A stretch of 38,760 bases of DNA, from contig SZWC01000521.1 of assembly GCA_023375785.1 (NCBI GenBank), positions 182,442 through 221,201 of the forward strand, in the 5' to 3' direction. Each line of letters opens with the position of its first letter. Position 1 is the first letter of the stretch. A model generated the notes under the pieces. The model was given only the letters and a program-made list of their open reading frames with translations. It made no database searches and was not told the DNA's origin. The DNA comes from Penium margaritaceum (lineage: Eukaryota > Streptophyta > Zygnematophyceae > Desmidiales > Peniaceae). Below, piece by piece: positions 1 to 12,901 of the stretch. The translations under genes were made by a program, and so were the position numbers.

Positions 1-180
1 GGGGGGGGGGGGGGGGGGGGAGGAGGAAAGGGTGCAAGAAAAAATGGAGTTGGGGGGGCAAGGTGGATGGGGGAGGTGGGAAGAGGAAGGGCGGAGAAAG
101 TCGGGAAATGGGGAAGGAGGGACGAGGGGGGTACAAACAAGTGGGAGGAGGAAGGGGTGAATAGGGGTATGGGGAGGCTG
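1..180. repeat. G-rich low-complexity tract
   Basis: The window opens with a run of 20 G followed by G/A-rich sequence with many GGAGG, GGGG and GAGGAAGG words to about position 180. It is strongly purine-biased on the plus strand and could form G-quadruplexes. No coding signal is visible. Long G homopolymers are also a common site of assembly error, so the exact length is doubtful. Confidence 0.8.
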
Positions 181-1534
181 AAGTCATTTTCCACCTTAAC
201 ATGAAGAAGGCGGCCTGAGTCAGGCCGCCTGACGCATGTCCACCCCTCGCTGCCCAAGCCTCAGCAAACGTGTGCCACGCGGAAGGCGACAGTAAGGTTC
301 GGCAACCAAGTAACCGAGGGGTTCGGTTAATTGTTCACTGGCCACCCGCGTTGCGGCAGTCTCGCGTCGCAACCCGGGTTGCTGGCTGCAACCCGTCTCA
401 ACCTCGTTTTTGCATGGCGCCAAGATTTCGCGACTTTGAAAAAACGTGCCAAAGTCACTTTAACTAAAGTTTTGTGTTGTCGGAGATGCAGGAAATTCCA
501 CGCCCTCAACTCCAGCTGCTAATCAAACGCCAAACCCTCCTCTCTCCAGTGCTGCCGTTTTGTTTTGTTGTGGATCGTTGTCCGTTCGTCACCAGCACAC
601 ATGCTGACGAGTGACAATTTCTTGAGTGTCTCGCAATTTGACCGGTCCTCCTCAAACCGTACAAGTTTGTCTAGTGAACTAACATTTGGTTTGTTGGACT
701 ATGCTAGGCTATCTATAGGGTACATGTGCAAGAGAAGGTGACGCAGTTACAAAGTTGCAGTAAAGTGCATGAGAAACCTGGAGTTTGTTACGAGTTTGTA
801 CACACGACAAAACTTACTCCGCGTCTCTGTACCCTAAACAGCTTGCACGTCAATAATGGCACATGAACCACGTACTCTAATGAGTGCCACCGCAATCATT
901 TTCTATGGAATGATTGCGAGCCTGCTTGCGGCGGACTGGCTTGAAGTTGCTTAGTCTTTACCAAAAAACGAATTAACGTAGTTTGTGATGTTCATACAAG
1001 AAGGTTGCACGTGTTTTCGATGGGTGATTAGGGTTTGATGCCAAGGTTCCGGTCACGTGCAAAAAATTGCACCTGCAATCGGAAGTGGTTCATTGATCTT
1101 TCGCTACACATGTTTATCTGGGTTTCATATCTCTGACTCATGCTACTTCTGCAATTGACCAAAAGTTATACAACTGACGCGAACTTTGGTTCGACGCCTG
1201 TACACATTGTCGGCCGCCGTGCCATGTTGCCAACAAACAAGTTCGCAGTGCAAAACGTGGCAAACCATCAACGTTCAACTGACAACAAAGTAATGCATCT
1301 TCGACAGACAGCCGAACCGAGAGGATCTGGGTGGTGTCTCCGCGTCGCTGTTGGCGAACGGTTCCTAGCGACACATACTTGGCGGGTCCGGTCGGGTTAA
1401 CACCCGATACTCGATACCCGTGTGCCAGGGCTTAGGCGACAGTCTCCCTATCTCTGTGCACCTGCAAGTGCACTCACCATCACGTTCTGTCAGGAAACTT
1501 TGGGTCAGGCTGCCGTTTGGGCTCACATAGGAAT
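181..1534. other. Stretch without a recognised gene
   Basis: All open frames are under 90 codons, overlap on both strands and resemble nothing I know. The one structural item is a perfect 10-bp inverted repeat at 891-900 and 909-918 with an 8-nt loop. No promoter, RNA gene or transposon end can be supported. Confidence 0.6.
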
Positions 1535-1688
1535 GTTACTCACTCACTCACTCACTCAATCACTCACTCACTCACTCACTCACTCACTCACTCACTCACT
1601 CACTCACTCACTCACTCACTCACTCACTCACTCACTCACTCACTCACTCACTCACTCACTCGCTCGCTCACTCTCTCACTCACTCATT
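1535..1688. repeat. Left flank of minisatellite, nearly pure (CACT)n
   Basis: Tetranucleotide CACT repeats in one phase, with rare variants (CAAT near 1556, CGCT near 1660). They run directly into the 36-bp higher-order array in the same tetramer phase. This looks like the ancestral simple repeat from which the array arose. Confidence 0.95.
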
Positions 1689-4600
1689 CACTCACTCACT
1701 CATTCACTCTCTCACTCACTCATTCACTCACTCACTCATTCACTCTCTCACTCACTCATTCACTCACTCACTCATTCACTCTCTCACTCACTCATTCACT
1801 CACTCACTCATTCACTCTCTCACTCACTCATTCACTCACTCACTCATTCACTCTCTCACTCACTCATTCACTCACTCACTCATTCACTCTCTCACTCACT
1901 CATTCACTCACTCACTCATTCACTCTCTCACTCACTCATTCACTCACTCACTCATTCACTCTCTCACTCACTCATTCACTCACTCACTCATTCACTCTCT
2001 CACTCACTCATTCACTCACTCACTCATTCACTCTCTCACTCACTCATTCACTCACTCACTCATTCACTCTCTCACTCACTCATTCACTCACTCACTCATT
2101 CACTCTCTCACTCACTCATTCACTCACTCACTCATTCACTCTCTCACTCACTCATTCACTCACTCACTCATTCACTCTCTCACTCACTCATTCACTCACT
2201 CACTCATTCACTCTCTCACTCACTCATTCACTCACTCACTCATTCACTCTCTCACTCACTCATTCACTCACTCACTCATTCACTCTCTCACTCACTCATT
2301 CACTCACTCACTCATTCACTCTCTCACTCACTCATTCACTCACTCACTCATTCACTCTCTCACTCACTCATTCACTCACTCACTCATTCACTCTCTCACT
2401 CACTCATTCACTCACTCACTCATTCACTCTCTCACTCACTCATTCACTCACTCACTCATTCACTCTCTCACTCACTCATTCACTCACTCACTCATTCACT
2501 CTCTCACTCACTCATTCACTCACTCACTCATTCACTCTCTCACTCACTCATTCACTCACTCACTCATTCACTCTCTCACTCACTCATTCACTCACTCACT
2601 CATTCACTCTCTCACTCACTCATTCACTCACTCACTCATTCACTCTCTCACTCACTCATTCACTCACTCACTCATTCACTCTCTCACTCACTCATTCACT
2701 CACTCACTCATTCACTCTCTCACTCACTCATTCACTCACTCACTCATTCACTCTCTCACTCACTCATTCACTCACTCACTCATTCACTCTCTCACTCACT
2801 CATTCACTCACTCACTCATTCACTCTCTCACTCACTCATTCACTCACTCACTCATTCACTCTCTCACTCACTCATTCACTCACTCACTCATTCACTCTCT
2901 CACTCACTCATTCACTCACTCACTCATTCACTCTCTCACTCACTCATTCACTCACTCACTCATTCACTCTCTCACTCACTCATTCACTCACTCACTCATT
3001 CACTCTCTCACTCACTCATTCACTCACTCACTCATTCACTCTCTCACTCACTCATTCACTCACTCACTCATTCACTCTCTCACTCACTCATTCACTCACT
3101 CACTCATTCACTCTCTCACTCACTCATTCACTCACTCACTCATTCACTCTCTCACTCACTCATTCACTCACTCACTCATTCACTCTCTCACTCACTCATT
3201 CACTCACTCACTCATTCACTCTCTCACTCACTCATTCACTCACTCACTCATTCACTCTCTCACTCACTCATTCACTCACTCACTCATTCACTCTCTCACT
3301 CACTCATTCACTCACTCACTCATTCACTCTCTCACTCACTCATTCACTCACTCACTCATTCACTCTCTCACTCACTCATTCACTCACTCACTCATTCACT
3401 CTCTCACTCACTCATTCACTCACTCACTCATTCACTCTCTCACTCACTCATTCACTCACTCACTCATTCACTCTCTCACTCACTCATTCACTCACTCACT
3501 CATTCACTCTCTCACTCACTCATTCACTCACTCACTCATTCACTCTCTCACTCACTCATTCACTCACTCACTCATTCACTCTCTCACTCACTCATTCACT
3601 CACTCACTCATTCACTCTCTCACTCACTCATTCACTCACTCACTCATTCACTCTCTCACTCACTCATTCACTCACTCACTCATTCACTCTCTCACTCACT
3701 CATTCACTCACTCACTCATTCACTCTCTCACTCACTCATTCACTCACTCACTCATTCACTCTCTCACTCACTCATTCACTCACTCACTCATTCACTCTCT
3801 CACTCACTCATTCACTCACTCACTCATTCACTCTCTCACTCACTCATTCACTCACTCACTCATTCACTCTCTCACTCACTCATTCACTCACTCACTCATT
3901 CACTCTCTCACTCACTCATTCACTCACTCACTCATTCACTCTCTCACTCACTCATTCACTCACTCACTCATTCACTCTCTCACTCACTCATTCACTCACT
4001 CACTCATTCACTCTCTCACTCACTCATTCACTCACTCACTCATTCACTCTCTCACTCACTCATTCACTCACTCACTCATTCACTCTCTCACTCACTCATT
4101 CACTCACTCACTCATTCACTCTCTCACTCACTCATTCACTCACTCACTCATTCACTCTCTCACTCACTCATTCACTCACTCACTCATTCACTCTCTCACT
4201 CACTCATTCACTCACTCACTCATTCACTCTCTCACTCACTCATTCACTCACTCACTCATTCACTCTCTCACTCACTCATTCACTCACTCACTCATTCACT
4301 CTCTCACTCACTCATTCACTCACTCACTCATTCACTCTCTCACTCACTCATTCACTCACTCACTCATTCACTCTCTCACTCACTCATTCACTCACTCACT
4401 CATTCACTCTCTCACTCACTCATTCACTCACTCACTCATTCACTCTCTCACTCACTCATTCACTCACTCACTCATTCACTCTCTCACTCACTCATTCACT
4501 CACTCACTCATTCACTCTCTCACTCACTCATTCACTCACTCACTCATTCACTCTCTCACTCACTCATTCACTCACTCACTCATTCACTCTCTCACTCACT

Positions 4601-6028
4601 CATTCACTCACTCACTCATTCACTCTCTCACTCACTCATTCACTCACTCACTCATTCACTCTCTCACTCACTCATTCACTCACTCACTCATTCACTCTCT
4701 CACTCACTCATTCACTCACTCACTCATTCACTCTCTCACTCACTCATTCACTCACTCACTCATTCACTCTCTCACTCACTCATTCACTCACTCACTCATT
4801 CACTCTCTCACTCACTCATTCACTCACTCACTCATTCACTCTCTCACTCACTCATTCACTCACTCACTCATTCACTCTCTCACTCACTCATTCACTCACT
4901 CACTCATTCACTCTCTCACTCACTCATTCACTCACTCACTCATTCACTCTCTCACTCACTCATTCACTCACTCACTCATTCACTCTCTCACTCACTCATT
5001 CACTCACTCACTCATTCACTCTCTCACTCACTCATTCACTCACTCACTCATTCACTCTCTCACTCACTCATTCACTCACTCACTCATTCACTCTCTCACT
5101 CACTCATTCACTCACTCACTCATTCACTCTCTCACTCACTCATTCACTCACTCACTCATTCACTCTCTCACTCACTCATTCACTCACTCACTCATTCACT
5201 CTCTCACTCACTCATTCACTCACTCACTCATTCACTCTCTCACTCACTCATTCACTCACTCACTCATTCACTCTCTCACTCACTCATTCACTCACTCACT
5301 CATTCACTCTCTCACTCACTCATTCACTCACTCACTCATTCACTCTCTCACTCACTCATTCACTCACTCACTCATTCACTCTCTCACTCACTCATTCACT
5401 CACTCACTCATTCACTCTCTCACTCACTCATTCACTCACTCACTCATTCACTCTCTCACTCACTCATTCACTCACTCACTCATTCACTCTCTCACTCACT
5501 CATTCACTCACTCACTCATTCACTCTCTCACTCACTCATTCACTCACTCACTCATTCACTCTCTCACTCACTCATTCACTCACTCACTCATTCACTCTCT
5601 CACTCACTCATTCACTCACTCACTCATTCACTCTCTCACTCACTCATTCACTCACTCACTCATTCACTCTCTCACTCACTCATTCACTCACTCACTCATT
5701 CACTCTCTCACTCACTCATTCACTCACTCACTCATTCACTCTCTCACTCACTCATTCACTCACTCACTCATTCACTCTCTCACTCACTCATTCACTCACT
5801 CACTCATTCACTCTCTCACTCACTCATTCACTCACTCACTCATTCACTCTCTCACTCACTCATTCACTCACTCACTCATTCACTCTCTCACTCACTCATT
5901 CACTCACTCACTCATTCACTCTCTCACTCACTCATTCACTCACTCACTCATTCACTCTCTCACTCACTCATTCACTCACTCACTCATTCACTCTCTCACT
6001 CACTCATTCACTCACTCACTCATTCACT
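1689..6028. repeat. 36-bp higher-order minisatellite, about 120 copies
   Basis: Each unit is nine tetramers: CACT x3, CATT, CACT, CTCT, CACT x2, CATT. The first full unit starts at 1689 and 120 full units end at 6008. A partial unit diverges at 6029, where the diagnostic CTCT is replaced by CACT. Reading through, I see no base that differs between units. Because 36 is divisible by 3 and the plus strand has no stop in this unit, plus-strand frames stay open for about 1,580 codons, translating to a 12-residue repeat of His, Ser, Leu, Thr and Ile or Phe. The minus strand has TGA in every frame. I read this as non-coding tandem DNA, not a gene. Confidence 0.97.
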
Positions 6029-6244
6029 CACTCACTCACTCACTCACTCACTCACTCACTCACTCACTCACTCACTCACTCACTCACTCACTCACTCACT
6101 CACTCACTCACTCACTCACTCACTCACTCACTCACTCACGCACTCACTCGCCCACTCACGCACCCACTGACTATCGCACTCACTGGCGCTTGCACTCACT
6201 CACTATCGCACGTAATCACTCAATCACTCACACTCCCTCACTGA
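6029..6244. repeat. Right flank of minisatellite, (CACT)n decaying outward
   Basis: Pure CACT tetramers from about 6029 to 6138, then increasingly interrupted copies (CGCACT, CCCACT, TATCGCACT) to about 6244. The outward rise in variation mirrors the left flank and is expected where unequal exchange homogenises the centre but not the edges. Confidence 0.93.
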
Positions 6245-8419
6245 TTGAAGCAATCAATCAATAACCACTCATTCACACTGCCTCACGCCCGAGCCATTCC
6301 ATTCCATGGCTTCTGTTGTTTCTGCATTACAGCGGACGCCATCGATCTAGCCCTCAACTCAGTTGCAAACGATAAGAAACCGCTTTCCATGTTGGGTGCC
6401 AGAAATGCATCCAGAAACGCAAACCAGCAATGCTCCCGACAGTCTTGCGACAAGAACAACCACCGTCAAGACAAGCATTCGGCCAGTGGCGCTGCCAAAG
6501 CCCTTTGACTGGGACCATCCCGATATGGCATCTGCAGAACCAGAAGCAACGGGAGCAAAGAGAGACGTGGGAGCAGCAGCAACAGAAGCATAGCCATGCA
6601 CTGATGAGGCCAGCACTGGGGATATGCGGATCGAATGCGGAAGGGAGGATCGAGTGCGTGGGATCCGGGTCATTGAAGAAGATCAGGAGAACTTCGACGG
6701 TGCAGAAAGTTTGCAGGAGGTTTGCAGCCGCCGCAAAACACATAAAGGTGACTGGCGTGCAGCATCGTCCCCCAGACGAGTCACAGGTTGTGCTGTAGTA
6801 GGATGAGGGACAGGGCTGAGAGGAAAACAATTCAACAAAAGGTCGTGGAAGGAGATTTTCTGGAAGCTTCCAGAACGGCAGTCTGCATTTTTGCCAGTAG
6901 GCAAGGAGACAACAGCAACTACTAGAACCACCAACACTGCTTTTTCTCATGCAGTCGCTGCTGCTCCTCCTCCCCCAACCAACTGCACTGAAACCAGAGG
7001 ACATTGTGCTGCGGCAATGGCTGGAGCTGCAGCTGCTGCTGCTCCCCCTCTCGAACTTGCTGCTTCTGCGGGAGATCTGCTGCAATGGGAGGGCTGCAGC
7101 AAAGTGGTGGCCATCGACGGCGCATTCAATCAGCAAACATTTTTTGAACAACCTCACCTGTTGTTTCAGCGGAGTCACATGTCCAAAACCACCCTCAGCC
7201 ATCATTTCCACAGCAGTCATGCCCACACCATTGTGAGGAGCCTAGCATGGCAGGGGCATGGTGACGTGAGGGAGCACGGTGGTGGAGCGGGTACGGGATT
7301 TGACGACAATCCAATGGTCCAGCCGACGGCAACTGTGGCACATGGGGGTGCCATAGCTGGGGCAAAGAAGGCAGATGAGCAGATTTTGCACAACAGGTTT
7401 GCGGCAGGCCATGACAGTGGACTGGTGATGCCTCTGTCCTAGAATTGGCTCTGTCAATTCTAGGACAGATGTTAATATTTGGTTGGGTGATGGTCTGGCG
7501 ATGACACATGGCCGCAGTGTAAAGTTGTGGAATCAACATGGCCTTTGTACCATTAAGGGATTTGAATGAGGCTAACAAGCCTGATAACAGTGAAACATGC
7601 ACATGTCATGGACTCAACCTTTGTTTTCATGCCTTGTGCACTGCTACTTCCAGAGTGAACGTGGGAGCATGGATTTGCACAAAGATAGAATCTTGGAAAT
7701 GCACCAGGAATGTGAGGTGTAGAGTATAACATCCGTGCAAACCTGCCTCTAGGCGTCCACGTGCACATTTGTAGCATTTGAAAGGCACAAGTGCCTTTGC
7801 GAGTGGTCTCTTCCTGCTGATCAGGCCGCAAAATCAAGAGAGCAAATGGAGAGGTTTTCGTGAAATTGTGTGAACTTCACAATTCATGGCCTGATCCTTG
7901 TCCTAGGAGGCCTTGAGCCATGGCATAGAGCATGCAATCTCTTCACCCACAAAAAATCAAGGACAAGAGATTCATCGCAGGAAAACAAACGTAAATGCAA
8001 CGTCTGTTGGTTTTCACTTATTACCTCATCAAGGAGTCATATACTCTTGGGTTTACATATTAAAGACAAAACACCCCCAATACTTTCTCATTTTCTTCAA
8101 TTCCCCACACAAACTCTCCACAAAAAACAAGCTATTACAAATCCCTCTATCAAGGGATTTGTGAGTGTTTACGCCCCAAATTGTGACTGCAGCACGTCAA
8201 CATCACGTGGGATGCGGAATGCACATCACGTTTTGTATGTCTTGATGTTACAAGGTTGACTATACCAGAGTCAGTTAGGTATGTGGAGCACTTTGAGCTC
8301 TACATTGAAACATGTGAATTTGTTACAAAAATTGGATATTGATGACTTCCACCATCAAGAAGAATAGATTGCCAAAACATACAATAGATAAAATACAACT
8401 ACATCTACAAGCAGCATGA
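6245..8419. other. Stretch without a recognised gene
   Basis: The longest frames are a 290-codon minus-strand one (7226-6354) and a 183-codon plus-strand one (6891-7442). They overlap each other, are biased by GCT/GCA and CTCC-type low complexity around 6940-7060, and show no domain I recognise. A minus-strand frame at 7457-7242 has two closely spaced cysteine pairs near 7310-7370 that could suggest a zinc-binding remnant, but this is weak. From 7870 to 8260 an A/T-rich stretch has a 129-codon frame without a recognisable family. Confidence 0.5.
7433..7469. repeat. Perfect hairpin: 15-bp stem, 7-nt loop
   Basis: Positions 7433-7447 are the exact reverse complement of 7455-7469 (arm TCTGTCCTAGAATTG) around a 7-nt loop. 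It could be a fold-back transposon remnant or a palindrome made by template switching. It is too short to resemble a plant miRNA precursor. No T-run or gene lies next to it, so a terminator role is not supported. Confidence 0.85.
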
Positions 8420-8660
8420 TGTTAGTGCAGCGGGAGGGCCAGTTCAGCCCTCCCTTCTCAGGATAATGAGGGGGTAGCCAGCGACCAGCCCTCACGAAAG
8501 CGAGTGGCAAGCCACCAGCCAACAAACAGCCGGCAGGCTAGACAACCGGCTGCTCGCCAGTTGACCAGCCGGCCACCTGCTGGCCGCCAATTGAGCTTGT
8601 TGCTTGATCGACAGCCGTTAGGCCGCAAGGCCTCAAGGACCAAGGCCGGAGGCCTCTAGC
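8420..8660 (+). repeat. Putative start of 5' LTR of element G
   Basis: This begins TGTTAGTGCAG and carries an 8-bp perfect hairpin (GGGAGGGC at 8432-8439 with GCCCTCCC at 8447-8454), then degenerate CCAGCC/GCCGGC words. The alignment with 19627-19745 is patchy but collinear. The LTR probably runs on beyond 8660; its 3' end and primer-binding site could not be placed. Confidence 0.5.
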
Positions 8661-9975
8661 CCTCTTCCTCACCCTGTCCTCACCTCACTGCGTGAGTGAG
8701 ACGAGGGGAGAGGACGAGCGACATATGCGCAAGATAAAAACACGAAGCGTTGGCGCGCAATCGCCAGACATGCCTCACACATGCACCATCGTGTCAAAAC
8801 TGAAACACGAGTCTATTTTACACAGGCTAAGAGTTTCATACACGGGAGTTTGAGGTCATACCCTCCTCGTTCAAGACCCAAAGCAAGGGAACAAGGTAAA
8901 AACTGAATTGGGCCTTGGGAGACTCAAAAAATTTGTGTCTCCCTACATGAGTCATTGAAGACAACTGCCCCTAGAGTGACACGGAGGTGAAAAGCCCTCC
9001 AGTAAGCTCTGGATACCATTCTGCAAACTCCAAGGATGACTTATGTGCAAAAGCTGGAGTCACGGACGTTTCCAGGATTTGTGGAGGAAGACAATCCCTG
9101 CAACCAACTCTGTGATTGTTCTGTCAGCAACATAGATAAAACACCGCTGGCAGTTGCAAAAGTAGTAGAAACACAACAAGGAGGTATGAGCTTAAAATCA
9201 TTTTTAGCGCTGTAAACTGCAAAGGGAATGCTCTTGACGAGCTATTCTTAAATGTTTCGACTTTTCCCAGCATCTCCCATCTCCCAAGAGGCTACCTGAA
9301 TTTTGTGGGAGGAATGGGAAGTGCCCACCTATAAACCACTTCCTTTCTCCCACTTTACAACCTCCTCTCCCTCCCCTTGGACCTAGAATTGGTGCAAGCC
9401 ATCCCCCTACAACAAAGGAGCTCTAAGAGCTGAGAGGATCCCAAGATAAAGGGAGATGAGGGGAGGGGGAGAATTTTTTAAGGTCCCTCCTTCGTCGTGG
9501 GCTCAAGGGGGATACCGCCATGGAGGCATAATGAGCCCCAAAAGAAACACAAGGGAGTGAAGGCCCAAGAAGAGATGGGCAAACCAGACAAGAGCAGGCA
9601 AGAGAAGCAAGTCAAGACAGAAAGGGAGAAAAAGAGAGAGGATCTCTCCTCTTGGTATCTTTCCTTGTAACTTGTCTTTATAAGTAGAACTCATGTTTTC
9701 TTTTGCTTTTCTTTTGTCATATTTTCAGGTTCCTAGTTTTTCTTGCAAGCCATCTAGATCCATGAGAAACGGTTAGAAACATAATCTATGAAAACCGCGT
9801 GATTGTGCCAGCTGTGGCGGCATAGAAAATAGGTCTTTCATACCACATGCTTGTGCAAAAAGGTGGCGACATAGGAACCTGGAATTTTTACCGCATGGTT
9901 GTGCCATCCGCATAGGCACAACTACCTGAATGACACTCACAGAAGGAGTACGTTCTAGTAGGAACACTCGACGGC
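8661..9975 (+). other. Probable LTR remainder and untranslated leader of element G
   Basis: There is no recognisable coding. It holds a CCTATAAACC TATA-like site near 9329 followed by pyrimidine-rich CTCC tracts, then purine-rich sequence to about 9650. A sequence at 9005-9018 resembles the reverse complement of a tRNA-Met primer site with one extra base, but it lies in the wrong orientation for this element. Confidence 0.35.
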
Positions 9976-12900
9976 ATGACAAGTACCGCACAATCTAAAA
10001 TCAACAAGGGCAAGATGGTGGCGGCTTCACCACATGTCCTTGCCGGACTCCAAGTTTTGGGAGCCCTTGCTGCAAGCATGGTGGCCAAATTGATGGCAAC
10101 GGTGTTGCCGAATGCAACCCATGTTCAGCTCAGCAAAAGCAAGAAGCATGTAGGGGCCAGAGAAGTGCTCGATGAGCATGTGGGCCACTCCCAAACCACA
10201 GAGGGAACCCTCGGGGAGGACCAACCGATCTCAGACCCCAAAGAAGAGTATGAATACAATGTCAAGAAGGATCATAACCATCGCCATAACCGTAAGAAAA
10301 ATTGAGCCAATTCCTTTAAAAGGGCAAGACGACCGCTGAGTCTATAGAAGATACTGATAGCAACAAAGCTAATGACATAAAAGATGGCACCAAAAGCAGC
10401 CACTCGAGAAGCTCTAGTGATTTGGACGATGCCATGGAAAAAGGCAATTTTCTTCGCTCGTTAGAAGCTTGTGAAGGCGGCCGCCGTGGCACACCAGTGA
10501 TGGAGGTGCAACACCATCCAAAGGAGTGAGGGCGGGTGACCCTTCTTATAATGTGGATGCAATGAGACATAGCGGATGACCGATTCTTGTTCAAATCGTG
10601 TCAGGGCAAGATCATCCCAGTGGCTCAATGGAGCCTTGTGGACACGCAAAGTATGCTCCAAATGCTTAAGCTAATTGGTCAGCTTCATGCCTTTTGGGAA
10701 GATATCTACACAACAAAAGAACGTGAACATGACCGACTCTAATTTCATTTTGACAAGCAAGTCCTCACTACCACTAGTGATGGCATTGGTAGCTGTAGTG
10801 CACTGCAACCACTGCTACACCTGCATCTCGGTCACGCTCTCCAACACCTTGTCAAGGTTGTCACATCAGCTTGTCGCCTCATGACCAGTCAGATGTTGGA
10901 GCTGGAGATCACGGTAGAGATCTGTGATGCTTAGCCCAAGGTGGGCCAGTAGGTTGGCGAATGCAATCTCACGTCATTAGAATCTCAATAATAACCTTTG
11001 CAATAGCCTTCAAGGCCTCATATTGTCCGTGTACCTTTGCCCACTAAAGGAGGGTATTGTCCACATACAAACCTCTAAGGTGACCCACCTTCCAAAAGAA
11101 GCTGTCATCAAGTACGTGTTTAAGGAGTGGGGTGTGCAGCGGCCACACCTAGAGTGCCAACCCATGCCATGGGAGGCTTTCCATTCTATCATGCGTAAGA
11201 AGTACATAGAGCGCATGGAGGCTTAGTGTGCCTCCACAAGCTCAAGGATCTCAAGAAGTTGGACAGCTTGCTTGATTCTTACTTAAGTGCTTTCACCGCA
11301 CCCGTGGAGGAAGTGAAAAGCTTCACCGAGGCCGATGTAACCTAGATCTTCAATTATCTAGAGTGTTTGCTGGTAGAGTAATTGTGGGATGGTCTTGCAT
11401 GCGAGAAGCCAAAGGACAAGACCACCACGATGGTAATGGGCTGTGCTTGGACAAGGAGGAGGGCATTGCATGACTACATGAGTGAAGTGTATCTAGTGAC
11501 CTTGAAGTACCACTCGGATGTACAGCCAAGCACACGTGTACGGCAAGGCTACTAGATGCTTGGACACTACAAGGGTTAGAGGGACAGACAGCAATCAAGG
11601 TGGGACTAAGACAAGCAGCCTAAAAATTCCCTAGCGAAGAAGAATGACAGACAAAGGGTCCCTAACCACAAGCGGAGCCACGACAATGATGAGCTATAGG
11701 TAGTGTGTGAGTATTGCAACAAAACCTTCCATGAGGGATTTCCTACAACTGTATGTAGGTTGCGCACTTCATGGCTCAATGCCTTGAAGCTGCTATTGGT
11801 GGATAAGAGGCTACGGTGTTCTCTGGTGCTACAACACCTTCTGGGGATGGTATAGCAGGACGCCGCAAACAGGGTCATGGACATGGCCGTGGCCGCGATT
11901 ATGGATCCTTCCACACAAACAGACAAGGTTGTGGTGTACGTTTTCCCACCTTGAGTGATGTTAGTGGGGATCACTCATAGAGGAAGATTGATCCTGAGTG
12001 TAGATTCATGTTCTCATATGAGGATGTAAAACAAGTTGAACTTTTTATGAGTTCAAGATTCTTAGTTGTTTTCTCCTCTTGTTGAACTGTACTATGTACT
12101 TATTGGTCATTGTTGTCCACTAAACCTTACGTCTATAAAAAGAGATGCATTATTAGAGATTGCTTTGTGGTGGCAACATTGACAACTGTGCAATATAGTG
12201 ATAAAACAAGTGCGCTCGAATTGATAAGCTTAAGCATTGTCGCGGTACCTGTAGTCGATTATTTCAACCCTGTTAAAGGTAAAAAGTGGAAAGTGTTTGA
12301 CGAATTCACATCTAGCCACAAGATGTGGACCTGAGTGAACTAATCATGGGAATTACGTTGTTTGTCATACCAAATCCATACGTACCACAAACTCCCCTTG
12401 ATATCATCAAGCCTTTTGACTTAGAAGAATGGAGGCAACATAACAATACAATTCAAAGGACACCTACTTAGTAATCTTGTGAACGCAATGGCTAACATTA
12501 AAGGGGATGAATCCATAGTTAGCCTTGGATTTACTCAATAGGTGGGCCTCAAGTACAAACCGTAAGGTGGCACCATTTTAATTGGTGACAACTGTATAGT
12601 ATCCGTGATTGGTACATGTGAATAAGAGATCTGCATTGAAGGGTACACACATAAAGTCACGTCAAAGGTACTCAATCTTCTTCACCCAGTCTACATGGTT
12701 CAAGAAAACTCTTGGATCCATAAAACCATGACTATGATACACTTTGAATCAAAGTTTCTGATCCTTTGACATAGTCATTGTCAACTTTTTCCAAGTCTAA
12801 GTATGGTATTGTCACCAACTTGCCTTGAAGTCCTCGTCAACTTGTGTGAGATGTAGGTGAAGAGACGTGTTTGACACATTTGTCGATAACTCTTTGCTCA
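9976..12900 (+). pseudogene. Gag-like and protease region of element G (degenerate)
   Basis: Short plus-strand frames in shifting phases (9976-10305, 11023-11226, and pieces to about 11950) follow each other where a Ty3/gypsy gag is expected. Residues translated around 11120-11220 (WGVQRPHLECQ, then FHSIMRKKYIERMEA) have the charged helical look of a capsid region. A lone CEYC pair near 11705 followed by a His could be the relic of a zinc knuckle. From about 11980 to 12900, where protease and the RT N-terminus should be, I see no convincing motif. The assignment rests mainly on position ahead of a clear RT and on composition. Stops are frequent. Confidence 0.45.
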
Positions 12901-12901
12901 G

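Noticed and set aside
1689-6028. 36-bp regular repeats resembling CRISPR repeat length
   Set aside because: There are no spacers between the units and no cas genes; it is a head-to-tail minisatellite in a plant-like context.
1422-6244. Two open frames of about 1,580 codons through the CACT array, looking like a giant repetitive protein
   Set aside because: They are open only because a 36-bp unit without plus-strand stops repeats in phase; several plus frames are open at once and flanking codons show no coding character.
6354-7442. Overlapping 290- and 183-codon frames as host genes
   Set aside because: They overlap on opposite strands, are low-complexity and have no recognisable domain; no intron-exon structure could be argued.
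9005-9018. Reverse-complement tRNA-Met primer-like sequence as evidence of a minus-strand element
   Set aside because: It contains an extra base, no LTR end adjoins it and no minus-strand coding follows.
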